Assembly: GCA_029262775.1 (NCBI GenBank)
Contig: JAJCYR010000076.1
Location: 1-62,770 of the forward strand
From: Bacteroidota bacterium
Lineage (GTDB): Bacteria; Bacteroidota; Rhodothermia; Rhodothermales; UBA10348
Reading direction: 5' to 3'
DNA: 62,770 nt
The position numbers were made by a program, and so were the translations under genes. Within the stretch, counting starts at the first letter, position 1. Every line of letters starts with the position of its first letter. Below, piece by piece: positions 35,823 to 44,922 of this stretch. The notes under the pieces were generated by a model, which had not been told where the DNA came from, made no database searches, and worked only from the letters and a program-made list of their open reading frames with translations.

Positions 35823-36989
35823 TTACACGCCCGAGAGCAGGTTGTGATAATCGACCGCTGTCATGTCGCGCCGGCACGAGGTATTCGACCCGTTCTGCTC
35901 GGCAGAAAGAGCCAGTTCCCCGTGCAGGGACGCGTCAATACCCAGCATGGCCACGTCCGGCAACCCCAATCCCCGTCGGAGGGCGTCGAGCCGCTCCAGG
36001 AACGCTTCCGCTCGGGCCGTGTGTAGACAGGTGTGTTCGACTCCGCGACCAGGGCCGCCCGCGGTCCCGACGCCTGCCGCTTCAGCCAGCTGGGAGAGCG
36101 GCTTCTCAATCTCATGCTGCGTATAACGCAACACCGGTACGAGTAGGACTGCATTCAGCAGCCCGTGCGGCGCGTCCGTGACGCCGCCAATGGCTTCGCT
36201 CAGGCAGTGCACGGCTCCAACATCCGAATTTCCGAAGGCCATGCCGGCCAGCGTCGATCCTTCCATGAGGCCCACATGGTCCCGCTCGCCGGACTGGGCC
36301 ATGGCTTCCAGTGCCGGAAGCAGGCGGCGGAGTGCGGCGGCGGCCAGTTCGTCGGATGTCGGGTTGGCTGCGCGGCCAACGACCGCTTCAATGGCGTGCG
36401 TCACTGCATCCATGGCTGTGGTGGCCACAAGGGCGTTGGGAAGCGATTCAATCACGTCTGCGTCCACGAATGCAGCCGTCGCAAACATGCCATCTCCCTT
36501 GATGCTCCGCTTGCGTTTTGCCGCTGGATCACTGACGACAGACACCCAGGTGACCTCACTGCCCGTACCACAGGTCGTGGGAATGGCCAGAAACGGGGCG
36601 GCAGCGTGCTCGAAGCGGTTTTTGCCTTCGTACTCGGCGATGGAACGCGTGCAGCCGGATGGGTCGGGATTGGTGATGAGCATGGCCACGGCCTTGGCCG
36701 CATCGAGCACGCTGCCGCCCCCGAGCCCCACGACGGCATCCACGCCCGCTGCGCGCGCCTCGCGGGCCAACGCATCAATGTCGTCCACGCGCGGATTGGG
36801 CCGCGTCGCCGAGTCGGTCAGAACAGGCCGCGCGAGGCGCGCCACCTCTTCCGGCCACGGTGTCGACATCAGTCCGCCGTCGGTTACCAACAGTACACGC
36901 TTCGCATGGAGCCGGCGAAGCTCTGGCTCCAATTCCCCCAGGCAGCCCGGCGCCATGAAGACCCGGACCGGCAGACGAAAGGGTGTCAT
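35823..36989 (-). CDS. Iron-containing alcohol dehydrogenase
   Basis: This 388-aa protein is a group III (Fe) alcohol dehydrogenase. The NAD site is VDAVVGLGGGSVLDAAKAVA. Motifs PTTCGTGSEVT and TAMDAVTHAIEAVVG follow, and the metal-binding histidines lie in GAVHCLSEAIGG and DAPHGLLNAVLL. The substrate cannot be told. It follows the S41 protease gene, overlapping its stop by 4 bp, so the two are probably one transcript. The C-terminus (SCRRDMTAVDYHNLLSGV) contains the typical active-site tail. Confidence 0.9.
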   Translation of the reverse strand: MTPFRLPVRVFMAPGCLGELEPELRRLHAKRVLLVTDGGLMSTPWPEEVARLARPVLTDSATRPNPRVDDIDALAREARAAGVDAVVGLGGGSVLDAAKAVAMLITNPDPSGCTRSIAEYEGKNRFEHAAAPFLAIPTTCGTGSEVTWVSVVSDPAAKRKRSIKGDGMFATAAFVDADVIESLPNALVATTAMDAVTHAIEAVVGRAANPTSDELAAAALRRLLPALEAMAQSGERDHVGLMEGSTLAGMAFGNSDVGAVHCLSEAIGGVTDAPHGLLNAVLLVPVLRYTQHEIEKPLSQLAEAAGVGTAGGPGRGVEHTCLHTARAEAFLERLDALRRGLGLPDVAMLGIDASLHGELALSAEQNGSNTSCRRDMTAVDYHNLLSGV

Positions 36990-38650
36990 GGGCCGCCGCG
37001 CCCTTGACCGCTGCTCGGCGTGCCACCATGGTAGGCCGAGAGCGTCTCGGCGCCGGTCCAGAAGGCCGGAAGGTCCTGCAATAGCGGGTCAATGGAATTG
37101 AATACGGGATACCAAGCCTCGCTCTGCCAGATACGCTGGGCAATTCGGCCCTTCAGGATGACCTCCAGCATATCGCGGGAGGCCTCCACTTCGGCTACGT
37201 CCACCTCGCCGGCCTCATCCACAAAAGCCAGAAACCGGTTCCACAACGCCACGTCCACCTTATATGTCGTCATGAACGCATCCTGCCGGTTTTCCCACAA
37301 TTCCCGGAACGCAGCACCGTCTGTATCGAGCCAGTCGCGCACGAACAGGAAAGGCAGGCCTGCACGGAGCGTATGCTCCACACCCGGCGCCGCCAGTGGC
37401 GAGAGGGAATCGGGCGGTACCACGCGGTCGGGCATGACGCCGCCGCCCCCGTAGACCACACGTCCGTTCCTGGTCTCAAACCGGAGCGAATCGGGGATGT
37501 CCGCCAGATAGGTGGTCGGGTCATAGGTGGCCTGTTCGAGGTCGGCGAACTTGCCTTCGTAGTACGATGACTGCTCTCCGTCCGTGTAGGGGGTCTGGAT
37601 GAGACGTCCGCTCGGCATGTAGTAGCGCGATACGGTCATCTGAAGTACGCTGCCGTCGTGAAGCTGGAAGGGTCGCTGTACCAGTCCCTTGCCGAATGTG
37701 CGCCTGCCCACAACAAGCGCCCGGTCATGGTCCTGCAGGGCGCCAGCAATGATTTCACTGCCTGATGCCGTATTCTCATTGACCAGTACAACGATCGGCT
37801 CGGTCGTCAACAGCCCTCCGCGTGTAATGCGGTCCACCTCGTTCTCGCGTGGATCGCGGCCGCGCGTGTAGACTATCGTGCCCTCGCCATCGAGCATTTC
37901 GTCGGCGATGGCAACGGCCGTGGCCTTGATGCCGCCCGGATTGTCCCGAAGGTCGAGGACCAGGCGCTCGAGCCCCTCTCGCTTGAGCCGCGTGACGTGC
38001 TTCACGAACTCGTCGTGCGTGGTCATGGCAAACCGGCCAATACGAAGATATCCGGTCGTGGCATCCATCATGTACGCTGCATCGACCGAATAGAGGGGAA
38101 TGGATTCGCGGCGGATGGTGAAATCAATGGGCGCTTTCGTGCGCGGCCGCTGGACGGTGATCACCACGTCGGTGTTGACCGGACCCTTGATCATGTTCTG
38201 GATGTCCAGGCTGCCGAGCCCCACAATGCTCGTGTCGTCAACCGCAATCAGGCGGTCGCCGGGCATGAGCCCCACGCGCTCACCGGGTCCATCCGGAAGC
38301 GTGTTCGTGACCTTGGCCGTATCCTCCTCGGCCGCTTCGAACCAGATACCAATACCCCCGAACTCCCCCCGATACTCGTCCTGCACGGCATTGATCTTCG
38401 ATGCATCTATGAATGTCGAATGTGGGTCCAGGTCCTTCAGCATGGCCCGAATGGCATCTTCGGCGAGCTGCCTTGCATCTACATCGTCCACATACTGCCG
38501 GTTGATCAGCAGGAAGGCATCCTCCAGCTTCTGGAGCTGCTCGAACGTGTCGTCCTTTTCAAGGAACGCATTCACGGAGAGGCCGAGACCGGTGCCGGCA
38601 GCGAAAATCAGAAGAGTCGGGAGGAGGTAACTGGCGAGGCGTGCTTTCAT
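36986..38650 (-). CDS. C-terminal processing peptidase, S41 family
   Basis: This is a 554-aa periplasmic protease anchored by an N-terminal helix (LASYLLPTLLIFAAGTGLGLSV). A PDZ domain (about 85-175; GLMPGDRLIAVDDTSI, GSLDIQNMIKGPVNT) precedes the S41 core, with the nucleophile in VNENTASGSEIIAGALQDH and the lysine in RTFGKGLVQ. The C-terminal about 170 residues are an extra helical region. CtpA-like enzymes trim proteins or process lipoprotein partners. The ATG at 38650 was chosen for the membrane helix; the gene is divergent from the sigma factor. The Fe-ADH gene follows with a 4-bp overlap. Confidence 0.9.
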   Translation of the reverse strand: MKARLASYLLPTLLIFAAGTGLGLSVNAFLEKDDTFEQLQKLEDAFLLINRQYVDDVDARQLAEDAIRAMLKDLDPHSTFIDASKINAVQDEYRGEFGGIGIWFEAAEEDTAKVTNTLPDGPGERVGLMPGDRLIAVDDTSIVGLGSLDIQNMIKGPVNTDVVITVQRPRTKAPIDFTIRRESIPLYSVDAAYMMDATTGYLRIGRFAMTTHDEFVKHVTRLKREGLERLVLDLRDNPGGIKATAVAIADEMLDGEGTIVYTRGRDPRENEVDRITRGGLLTTEPIVVLVNENTASGSEIIAGALQDHDRALVVGRRTFGKGLVQRPFQLHDGSVLQMTVSRYYMPSGRLIQTPYTDGEQSSYYEGKFADLEQATYDPTTYLADIPDSLRFETRNGRVVYGGGGVMPDRVVPPDSLSPLAAPGVEHTLRAGLPFLFVRDWLDTDGAAFRELWENRQDAFMTTYKVDVALWNRFLAFVDEAGEVDVAEVEASRDMLEVILKGRIAQRIWQSEAWYPVFNSIDPLLQDLPAFWTGAETLSAYHGGTPSSGQGRGGP

Positions 38651-38665
38651 GCGGCTGGCGTGATT

Positions 38666-38698
38666 TTTGGGCCGGTTGTTACGCGGATGTAACCTTTG
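38666..38698 (+). promoter_or_regulatory. Possible sigma-factor promoter
   Basis: TTTG (38666-38669) and TAACCTTTG (38690-38698) are 20 bp apart, close to the Bacteroidetes -33/-7 layout but with one extra base inside the second box. It lies in the 68-bp gap between the divergent protease and sigma genes. Confidence 0.3.
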
Positions 38699-38718
38699 TG
38701 ATTCCATGTGCGTTTTGG

Positions 38719-39264
38719 ATGCACATACCTACCTTACAGGCCGTGTCACCTTCTGAGTTCAACAGAATCATGCAGTACCACCGCCAGCGCGTGTTCGCTC
38801 TGGCATGGCACATCCTGTCTGACAGGGAAGAGGCGGCAGATGTTACGCAGACGGTCTTCATCCGGCTTTGGGACCGGCGATCGGAGGTCGATCCGGATCG
38901 GGTAGATGCGTGGCTGGTGCGTGTGGCGCGCAATGCGGCCATCGATGCGTGGCGCCGGCGCCGGACGCGCGAACGCGTCATGTCGGCAAATACGGAAGCG
39001 GTTGAACAGCTCCCGGGCTCCCACGGCGAGCCGCCCGATGCGTGCGCGGCCTCGTCGGAGTTCCGGCGTCGGCTCCGCGTGGCTATCGATGAGCTTACGG
39101 AGCCGCAGCGGAGCATTGTGATCCTGCGGGAAATGGAGGGCTACCAGTACGATGAAATCGGTGAAGCCCTGGACCTGCCGCTCAGCACGGTGAAGGTCTA
39201 TCTGCACCGCGCCCGGCGCAAACTGAGAGAGACATTGAGAGTGTATTCCCCTGAAATTACATGA
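38719..39264 (+). CDS. ECF-type RNA polymerase sigma factor
   Basis: This is an ECF sigma factor of about 180 aa. Region 2 reads QRVFALAWHILSDREEAADVTQTVFIRLWDRR, which melts and contacts the -10 element. Region 4 is LTEPQRSIVILREMEGYQYDEIGEALDLPLSTVKVYLHRAR. The linker is Ala/Arg/Asp-rich. The ATG at 38719 gives a short hydrophobic-free leader; a GTG at 38743 is an alternative. The anti-sigma gene overlaps its stop by 4 bp. The stimulus is unknown. Confidence 0.88.
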   Translation: MHIPTLQAVSPSEFNRIMQYHRQRVFALAWHILSDREEAADVTQTVFIRLWDRRSEVDPDRVDAWLVRVARNAAIDAWRRRRTRERVMSANTEAVEQLPGSHGEPPDACAASSEFRRRLRVAIDELTEPQRSIVILREMEGYQYDEIGEALDLPLSTVKVYLHRARRKLRETLRVYSPEIT

Positions 39265-39779
39265 CCGTACTCACCGAAAACGAACGCAATTGGTGGCTTG
39301 AGCGGCTCGATGCCGCGCTCGATGGCGAGCTTGTGGCGGGCGAGCGCGAGCGCTTCATGGAGCTTGCCGACGTCGATCCGCTGCTGGCGGATGAGTGGGC
39401 GCTGGCCACGGCCATGCAGGAGGCGCTGGCCTCAGAAGAAGTGCCCGCGTGCCCGGCGCGCGTCCACGCGGGGATTGAGGCCCACGTTCGGACATTCGCG
39501 CGCGCGCGCCGACCGCTGCGCCCCGCCGACCGCCGCGCGCCGTGGAAAAACTTCGTCGTGGTCGCCGTGCTCGCCATCCTGGCCGTCGTGGCAACGCTTC
39601 AAATCGGCTCATCCGGCCCAGGCGTGCCCTCCGCGCCGACCGCTGCCGCCCCGAATGTGGTGGTTGCCCGCGCCACGCAGGATGTGCAGTGGGCGCTTGC
39701 CTTCGTATCGGACGTGGGAGGGGCCGCAGGCCATTCGGTGCACCTGGGTACGAGCGACCGCGCCGGGGAAAACCCATGA
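39261..39779 (+). CDS. Putative anti-sigma factor with one membrane helix
   Basis: This is a 172-aa protein with an N-terminal cytoplasmic part (LERLDAALDGELVAGERERF) typical of anti-sigma proteins, a single transmembrane helix (FVVVAVLAILAVVATLQIG) and a periplasmic C-terminus. It overlaps the sigma gene by 4 bp and DUF4252 by 4 bp, so the three form one unit. It has no clear zinc-binding HxxxCxxC motif, so it is not a typical ZAS anti-sigma factor. Its sigma partner is inferred from position only. Confidence 0.65.
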   Translation: MTVLTENERNWWLERLDAALDGELVAGERERFMELADVDPLLADEWALATAMQEALASEEVPACPARVHAGIEAHVRTFARARRPLRPADRRAPWKNFVVVAVLAILAVVATLQIGSSGPGVPSAPTAAAPNVVVARATQDVQWALAFVSDVGGAAGHSVHLGTSDRAGENP

Positions 39780-40366
39780 GCGCCGCATCTACCATGAAGA
39801 AACGATTGGCCATACGAACCATGTGGCTTGTGGGGCTGCTGTTTTTCGGTACGACGTGGGCGGGCGCCGCGTGGCTGACCTCCGAGGCCGGCGCGCAGAC
39901 CGTGCGCAGCCATCCCGGGTACGTGGACCTGACGGCGCTCGGCAATCTGGACGACGTGTTCCGAGTGGCACCGACGGTCGAGGTCAACGTGGAGGGCGCC
40001 CTGCTCAAACTGGTTGTAGAGGCCTCGCGTGCCGACGATCCGGAACTGGCCGACCTGCTCGATCGCCTTGAAGGGCTGTACGTGCGCGGATACCCGGCAT
40101 CGGCCGCGGCAGACGGGCGCATCCGGGACCGGATGGGGCTCATGGGGACCGTGCTCGCCGAAGACGGTTGGCAGACCATTGTATCTATTTCCGATCGCGA
40201 CCAGTTTGTCCGCATGTTCGCCCGCATGGGGGCCGAGGGGATTGTCGGGCTGGTTGTGATGTCGCTTGAGGACGAGGCTGTATTCCTCAATATCGTGGGT
40301 GACGTCGATTCCGAGCAGATTGGCCGCATTGGAAGTCGCTTTCGCGTGGCAACCGGCTATCCATAG
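39776..40366 (+). CDS. DUF4252-like secreted protein
   Basis: This 196-aa protein has an N-terminal signal peptide (MWLVGLLFFGTTWAGAAWL) and a compact domain with HPGYVDLTALGNLDDVFRVAPTVEVNVEGALLKLV and a C-terminal VGLVVMSLEDEAVFLNIVGDVDSEQI. The pattern matches DUF4252, a domain often found after ECF sigma/anti-sigma genes in Bacteroidota. The sigma-anti-sigma-DUF4252 order and 4-bp overlaps suggest an envelope-related regulon, with DUF4252 as an effector or sensor. The function is otherwise unknown. Confidence 0.7.
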   Translation: MSAASTMKKRLAIRTMWLVGLLFFGTTWAGAAWLTSEAGAQTVRSHPGYVDLTALGNLDDVFRVAPTVEVNVEGALLKLVVEASRADDPELADLLDRLEGLYVRGYPASAAADGRIRDRMGLMGTVLAEDGWQTIVSISDRDQFVRMFARMGAEGIVGLVVMSLEDEAVFLNIVGDVDSEQIGRIGSRFRVATGYP

Positions 40367-40461
40367 GCGGCGCCCCATCATGACGCCGGCCCGCCTGTGC
40401 GAAACCACGCTCACGCTGTGCCGTATTCACGCGCTGACCCACAACCCATTTTGGTAACCGC

Positions 40462-41061
40462 ATGAATACGGGAAAAATCGTCGCCATTGGCGTCGTTGTC
40501 CTCATTGCCTTTGGTCTGTTCAGTGGTATTGGTACGTACAATGGTCTGGTCGATGCGGAGGAAGGTGTCTCCCAGGCCTGGGCCAACGTTGAAACCAACT
40601 ACCAGCGCCGCTCGGACCTGATTCCAAACCTGGTCAGCACCGTTCAGGGCGCGGCCGACTTCGAGCAGGAGACGCTGGAGGCCGTTACAAACGCCCGCGC
40701 GCGCGCCACCTCCATCAATCTGGATGCCTCGGATCTGTCTGATCCGGGCCGGCTGGAGGAGTTCATGGCCGCCCAGGAAGGGCTCTCCGGCGCGCTCGGC
40801 CGCCTGTTGATGGTGACTGAAAATTATCCGGACCTGCGCGCGACCGAGGCCTTTCGGGACCTCCAGAGTCAGCTTGAGGGCACGGAAAACCGCATTTCGG
40901 TGGCTCGGCGCGACTATAATGCCGCCGTGACCGCCTACAACCAGCGCGTACGCCGTTTCCCCGGGTCTGTTGTAGCCGGATTTACAGGCTTTGACCGGAG
41001 GACGCCTTTTGAGGCCCAGGCCGGAGCGGAGAAAGCACCCGAGGTTGACTTCGGTTCGTGA
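40462..41061 (+). CDS. lemA: LemA family protein
   Basis: LemA-like proteins are small membrane proteins of unknown function often found beside TPM-domain proteins. This one has 199 aa. An N-terminal helix (IVAIGVVVLIAFGLFSGIG) is followed by the family core VSQAWANVETNYQRRSDLIP and LRATEAFRDLQSQLEGTENR. The gap after DUF4252 is 95 bp, so a separate transcript is possible. The TPM gene overlaps its stop by 4 bp. Confidence 0.93.
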   Translation: MNTGKIVAIGVVVLIAFGLFSGIGTYNGLVDAEEGVSQAWANVETNYQRRSDLIPNLVSTVQGAADFEQETLEAVTNARARATSINLDASDLSDPGRLEEFMAAQEGLSGALGRLLMVTENYPDLRATEAFRDLQSQLEGTENRISVARRDYNAAVTAYNQRVRRFPGSVVAGFTGFDRRTPFEAQAGAEKAPEVDFGS

Positions 41062-41912
41062 GCGGGCTCTGTACCATACGCGTGCGCGCCCGTCTGTGCC
41101 CCGCGATACCGCTTGTCGCCGTGCTCGGTGCGGCCCTCGTCGTGCTGGTGGCAGCGCTTGTCGTGGTCCCAGATGCGAGCGCTCGGCAAATCCGGACGCT
41201 TTCCCCCACCGGCAAGTGGGTGACCGATCAGGGCGAATTCCTGACCGCGTTGGAAGAGGAACAGCTTTCTCGGCGGCTCGAGGGCTATGCTGACACCACG
41301 TCGACACAGATCGTGATCGTGACGCTGCAGGATCTGGGTGGATACTCCGCTTCCGATTACGCTTTCCAACTGGGACGGGATTGGGGCGTGGGCACGTCGG
41401 GCGCTGACAACGGACTCGTTATTCTGGTCTCCCGCGAGGAGCGGGAGCTTTTCCTGGCCACGGGCTTCGGACTCGAAGGGCTCGTGACCGATGCCATGGC
41501 GGCCCGAATTGTGCGAAACATCATGAAACCGGCCTTCCGGGAGGGTGATTTTCATGGCGGCCTGGACGGGGCGGTAACGGCCGTCATGGGACTGGCATCG
41601 GGTGTTTTCACGGCGGAAGACGTCGAAGCGTCCGAGCGGGAATCGCGTCCTGGGCGTGGAGCGCCCGTTCTTGGTTATATTATTTTCATTTTTGTGTTTT
41701 TCCTTATATCATCTGTGCGTCGTCGCGGAGGTGGCGGTCCCGGAAAAGGGGTCCGTCGTCGACACCATGGCTTGCCAATTGTATTTTGGGGTGGCATGGG
41801 CGGGCTCGGGGGTCACGGCTCATCCGGCAGCTTCGGAGGAGGCTTCGGGGGAGGAGGCTTCGGCGGAATGGGCGGAGGCTTTGGTGGCGGCGGGGCCGGC
41901 GGAGGCTGGTAA
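41058..41912 (+). CDS. TPM-domain (DUF477) membrane protein with Gly-rich tail
   Basis: This 284-aa protein begins at a GTG overlapping the LemA stop. An N-terminal signal/anchor (AVLGAALVVLVAALVVVP) precedes the TPM domain (about 45-195): GEFLTALEEEQLSRRLEGYADTTSTQIVIVTL, YAFQLGRDWGVGT and NGLVILVSREERELFLATGFGLEG. A second helix (VLGYIIFIFVFFLISSV) follows, then a C-terminus made of Gly, Phe and Ser (GGGFGGGGFGGMGGGFGGG). LemA-TPM pairs are conserved in many bacteria. TPM domains are linked to photosystem repair or membrane proteostasis, but no role is proven here. Confidence 0.85.
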   Translation: MSGLCTIRVRARLCPAIPLVAVLGAALVVLVAALVVVPDASARQIRTLSPTGKWVTDQGEFLTALEEEQLSRRLEGYADTTSTQIVIVTLQDLGGYSASDYAFQLGRDWGVGTSGADNGLVILVSREERELFLATGFGLEGLVTDAMAARIVRNIMKPAFREGDFHGGLDGAVTAVMGLASGVFTAEDVEASERESRPGRGAPVLGYIIFIFVFFLISSVRRRGGGGPGKGVRRRHHGLPIVFWGGMGGLGGHGSSGSFGGGFGGGGFGGMGGGFGGGGAGGGW

Positions 41913-41944
41913 TGGGCACATGATTCGTGGGCACACGATACGTT

Positions 41945-41970
41945 CCACAGTGTAGAACCACAGTGTAGAA
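41945..41970 (+). repeat. 13-bp tandem duplication before the TPR gene
   Basis: CCACAGTGTAGAA occurs twice in perfect tandem (41945-41957, 41958-41970) just before the TPR start at 41978. It lies in the 5' region of the TPR-LysM operon, so it may alter the leader. Confidence 0.85.
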
Positions 41971-41977
41971 AACTGAC

Positions 41978-42301
41978 ATGTCCAGGCTCGATCAACTTTT
42001 GTCATTTCATGAGGACGACCCGGACGATTCGTTCGTCCGCTTCGCGCTCGCGGCCGAGTATGCCAAGCTTGGCCGTCTCGACACGGCCCTTGAAACGTTC
42101 GAGGCCCTGATGCGGGATGACCCCAGATATGTTGGCACATATTACCATCTCGGTAAATTGTATGAGCGACTCGGACGCACACAGGATGCCATATCCACGT
42201 ATCGGGACGGCATGGACCGCGCCATGGAAGTCACGGACTTCCATGCCCGATCCGAACTGCAGTCGGCACTTCTGGAACTGCAGGGCCTCGGTGCGGACTG
42301 A
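41978..42301 (+). CDS. Small tetratricopeptide-repeat protein
   Basis: This 107-aa protein is two to three TPR helices: FVRFALAAEYAKLGRLDTAL, YVGTYYHLGKLYERLGRTQDAI and a closing TDFHARSELQSALLELQ. No signal peptide is present, so it is cytoplasmic. TPRs mediate protein contacts; no partner can be named. Its end overlaps the LysM gene by 11 bp. Together with LysM and CPBP it forms a tightly packed operon. Confidence 0.8.
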   Translation: MSRLDQLLSFHEDDPDDSFVRFALAAEYAKLGRLDTALETFEALMRDDPRYVGTYYHLGKLYERLGRTQDAISTYRDGMDRAMEVTDFHARSELQSALLELQGLGAD

Positions 42302-43328
42302 CGAGGGGCGGGCAGGGCGGAGGGCGCAGCTGCTCGGGATCGTCCTCGCGCTGCTGTTGGCCTGGGCGGGCGGAGCACGGTCGGCCACTGGCCACCAGGC
42401 CGCTGACGCAGGCGCCAATGCGGGGCGGGTCGCGGTCGCTGATACTACCTGGAGCATGTATACCGTTCGGCCCGGCGATACCCTGTTTGCCATTTCGCGG
42501 CGGCACGATGTGGCGGTCGATTCGCTGCGCGCCTGGAATCGCGTCACGGCCGGTGACCTGAAGGCAGGCCTGGAGCTCCGGGTGGGGTACGAGCTGACGC
42601 AGCCCACACCGGGCGAGGCCGGCCCTGCCGCGCCGATGCTGGACGCCGAACCGGCTCCTGCCGCGCCTGCGCCCGATTCCACGCACCTCACGCTCTTTGA
42701 CGTCATGGCGTCTTACGGACTGGTCGATAGTGTTCATATCTGGCAGCCGGGTTCTCCGGCGTGGCTCCGCGAAACCGCGGTTAAGAGGACGACCGCCCTG
42801 CGCCCACCGCGCGTGCACGTCGTGACGGCGGGCGAGACGCTTTTCGGTGTGAGTCGTACGTACGGCGTCGATCCTGACCGGCTGCGCGAGGTAAACAAGA
42901 TGACGGGTACCGCGCTCCGGATTGGTCAGGAATTACGTATTCCCGGTTCGGACGGGTCGGTGACGGCCAGCGGACTCGATGTCCTGCCGCCCGTACACGA
43001 CATTGTATCGGTGCTGGCGTGGCCGTCATCGTTCGAAGGCCAGCCGCTGCGCAGTGGTGACACGTACGATCCGGCCAATTGGCTTGCCGGACACGCCGAG
43101 TGGCCGATCGGTACCGTGCTGCTGCTTGAAAACCCGGAAAACCGGCGCATGGCTCTGGCCCGCGTGGCCGACCGCACGCCAGGACCGGAACTGGGCATCC
43201 TGGACGTATCCCACTCCGTGTATGAGGCGCTCGGTTTGCGGCCAGATGAGTCTGAACCACCTGGCTCCGGGCCTGCCCCAGCCCCGCGCGTCCGGGTGCG
43301 TCTGCTGCCATGGAGCGTGGTCCGATGA
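42291..43328 (+). CDS. Secreted LysM protein with RlpA-like domain
   Basis: This 345-aa exported protein has a signal peptide (LLGIVLALLLAWAGGARS). Two LysM peptidoglycan-binding domains follow: MYTVRPGDTLFAISRRHDVA with LRVG near residues 60-105, and VHVVTAGETLFGVSRTYGV with ELRIP near 170-215. The C-terminal domain (TYDPANWLAGHAEWPIGTVL, then MALARVADRTPGPELGILDVS) resembles the double-psi barrel of RlpA-type lytic proteins. It starts at GTG inside the TPR gene. It probably binds or remodels the cell wall. Confidence 0.8.
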   Translation: MRTDEGRAGRRAQLLGIVLALLLAWAGGARSATGHQAADAGANAGRVAVADTTWSMYTVRPGDTLFAISRRHDVAVDSLRAWNRVTAGDLKAGLELRVGYELTQPTPGEAGPAAPMLDAEPAPAAPAPDSTHLTLFDVMASYGLVDSVHIWQPGSPAWLRETAVKRTTALRPPRVHVVTAGETLFGVSRTYGVDPDRLREVNKMTGTALRIGQELRIPGSDGSVTASGLDVLPPVHDIVSVLAWPSSFEGQPLRSGDTYDPANWLAGHAEWPIGTVLLLENPENRRMALARVADRTPGPELGILDVSHSVYEALGLRPDESEPPGSGPAPAPRVRVRLLPWSVVR

Positions 43329-44059
43329 ACGCGTTCCGCGACTACACGCGCCGGTATTTTGGCGCCACTCGCTCGGCCACATACGGGGTACTGGCCGGAT
43401 TGCCCCTTTTCCTGCTCTACGAGACGTTCGTGATCCTCGTCAATGAAGGACGGACGGAGCACATCCGGGTTGGCGCGGACGTCTGGATCAAGAACGTGAT
43501 GGCTACCATCGGACAGCCTGGGCTGCTGGGAACGGTGATATTTCTCTCTGCCATCGGTGTCTACGTGGCCATCCGGGAGCGCCGCCAGCAGATTCCCCTC
43601 CGGGCCTCCTGGTTCGGTCTGCTGGTTGTGGAGAGCCTGTTCTATGCCGTCGTGCTGGCGCTCGTGGTTTCGACTGTTGTTGGTGCCGTGTTCGGCATGG
43701 ACCAGGGTGGCGCGCCGCCCGGCCGGATAACACTGCTCGTTCTCTCCATTGGCGCTGGACTGTACGAAGAACTGGTCTTTCGTGTGGCGTTGGTGGGTGG
43801 CCTGTTTCTCGTGCTGCGCCGCTTTGTGAATGGTTCACGAAAGGCCTACATCACGGCGGCACTTGTCGGCGCATTTGTCTTCAGCCTGGTGCACTACATG
43901 GGTCCGTACGGGGATCCATTCCTGTTGTCCTCCTTCACGTTCCGGTTTCTCTTCGGCCTCGCACTGAACGGAATTTTCCTGGTGCGCGGGTTCGGTGTTG
44001 CGGCGTGGACGCACGCCCTCTATGACGTCATGGTGGTGGCACAAATGTCGTCATCCTGA
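43325..44059 (+). CDS. CPBP-family intramembrane protease
   Basis: This is a polytopic membrane protein of about 244 aa, with about seven hydrophobic helices. The CPBP (Abi) signature [10 protein letters not shown], the HY pair in [11 protein letters not shown] and the late HALYDVM fit the conserved EExxxR, histidine and HxxxD motifs of this family. Relatives cleave prenylated or other membrane proteins. The start at 43325 overlaps the LysM gene by 4 bp, so it belongs to the same operon. Substrate unknown. Confidence 0.85.
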   Translation: MNAFRDYTRRYFGATRSATYGVLAGLPLFLLYETFVILVNEGRTEHIRVGADVWIKNVMATIGQPGLLGTVIFLSAIGVYVAIRERRQQIPLRASWFGLLVVESLFYAVVLALVVSTVVGAVFGMDQGGAPPGRITLLVLSIGAGLYEELVFRVALVGGLFLVLRRFVNGSRKAYITAALVGAFVFSLVHYMGPYGDPFLLSSFTFRFLFGLALNGIFLVRGFGVAAWTHALYDVMVVAQMSSS

Positions 44060-44090
44060 CGTATACGGCGCGGTCAAACATCCAACATCC

Positions 44091-44921
44091 ATGAACGCGC
44101 TCAGAACTTCGGCCCTGATGGCCGCCCTCATTGTACTCTTCGCCCTCCTGGGCCAGGCTGTAGGCGGAAACAGCGGCATGATGATTGCCTTCGCCTTTGC
44201 TGTAGCCATGAACTTTGGCAGTTACTGGTACTCGGACAAGATTGTGCTCAAAATGTACAAGGCGTCGGAGGTCTCTCATAGTGACGCCCCGGAGCTGGTC
44301 GACATGGTGGACCGGCTTCGCCAGAGGGCCGGACTGCCCATGCCCCGGGTCTATGTCATTCCGTCGGATCAGCCCAATGCGTTTGCAACGGGCCGCAATC
44401 CGGAGCACGCGGCTGTTGCCGTGACGAACGGCGTCGTGCGGCTCCTCTCGAACGACGAGCTCGAGGGCGTGATTGCGCACGAATTGGCCCACATCCAGAA
44501 CCGGGACATTCTGACGAGTTCGATTGCGGCCACGGTGGCGGCTTCCATCACCATGCTGGCCCGGTTCGCCTTGTTTTTCGGAGGGGGCGGCAGAGACCGG
44601 GGCGGGGCGGTCGCATCTATCCTGATGCTTATTCTGGCGCCCATCGCAGCCATGATGATCCAGATGGCGATTTCGAGGTCACGGGAGTTTGTGGCGGACC
44701 GGGATGGCGCCACGATCTGCGGAAAACCGCAGGCGCTTGCGTCGGCGCTTCAGCGGCTGCAGTCGGGAGCCGAACATGTACAAATGCAGGCCAATCCTTC
44801 GACTGCGCACATGTTCATCGTGAATCCGCTTTCCGGGGTCATGGGTGGTGTGCGGGCGCTCTTTTCGACGCACCCGCCTACCGAGCAGCGCATTGCGCGC
44901 CTCATGGATATGCGGGTCTGA
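44091..44921 (+). CDS. htpX: HtpX-type membrane zinc metalloprotease
   Basis: HtpX-type M48 peptidases degrade misfolded membrane proteins. This one has 276 aa. It begins with two hydrophobic helices ([38 protein letters not shown]). The zinc motif is [13 protein letters not shown], with the glutamate ligand in [11 protein letters not shown]. Further helices lie between. It has its own 31-bp gap after CPBP and is followed 1 bp later by a small membrane protein gene, so co-translation is likely. Stress regulation is likely in the family but not visible here. Confidence 0.93.
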   Translation: MNALRTSALMAALIVLFALLGQAVGGNSGMMIAFAFAVAMNFGSYWYSDKIVLKMYKASEVSHSDAPELVDMVDRLRQRAGLPMPRVYVIPSDQPNAFATGRNPEHAAVAVTNGVVRLLSNDELEGVIAHELAHIQNRDILTSSIAATVAASITMLARFALFFGGGGRDRGGAVASILMLILAPIAAMMIQMAISRSREFVADRDGATICGKPQALASALQRLQSGAEHVQMQANPSTAHMFIVNPLSGVMGGVRALFSTHPPTEQRIARLMDMRV

Positions 44922-44922
44922 G

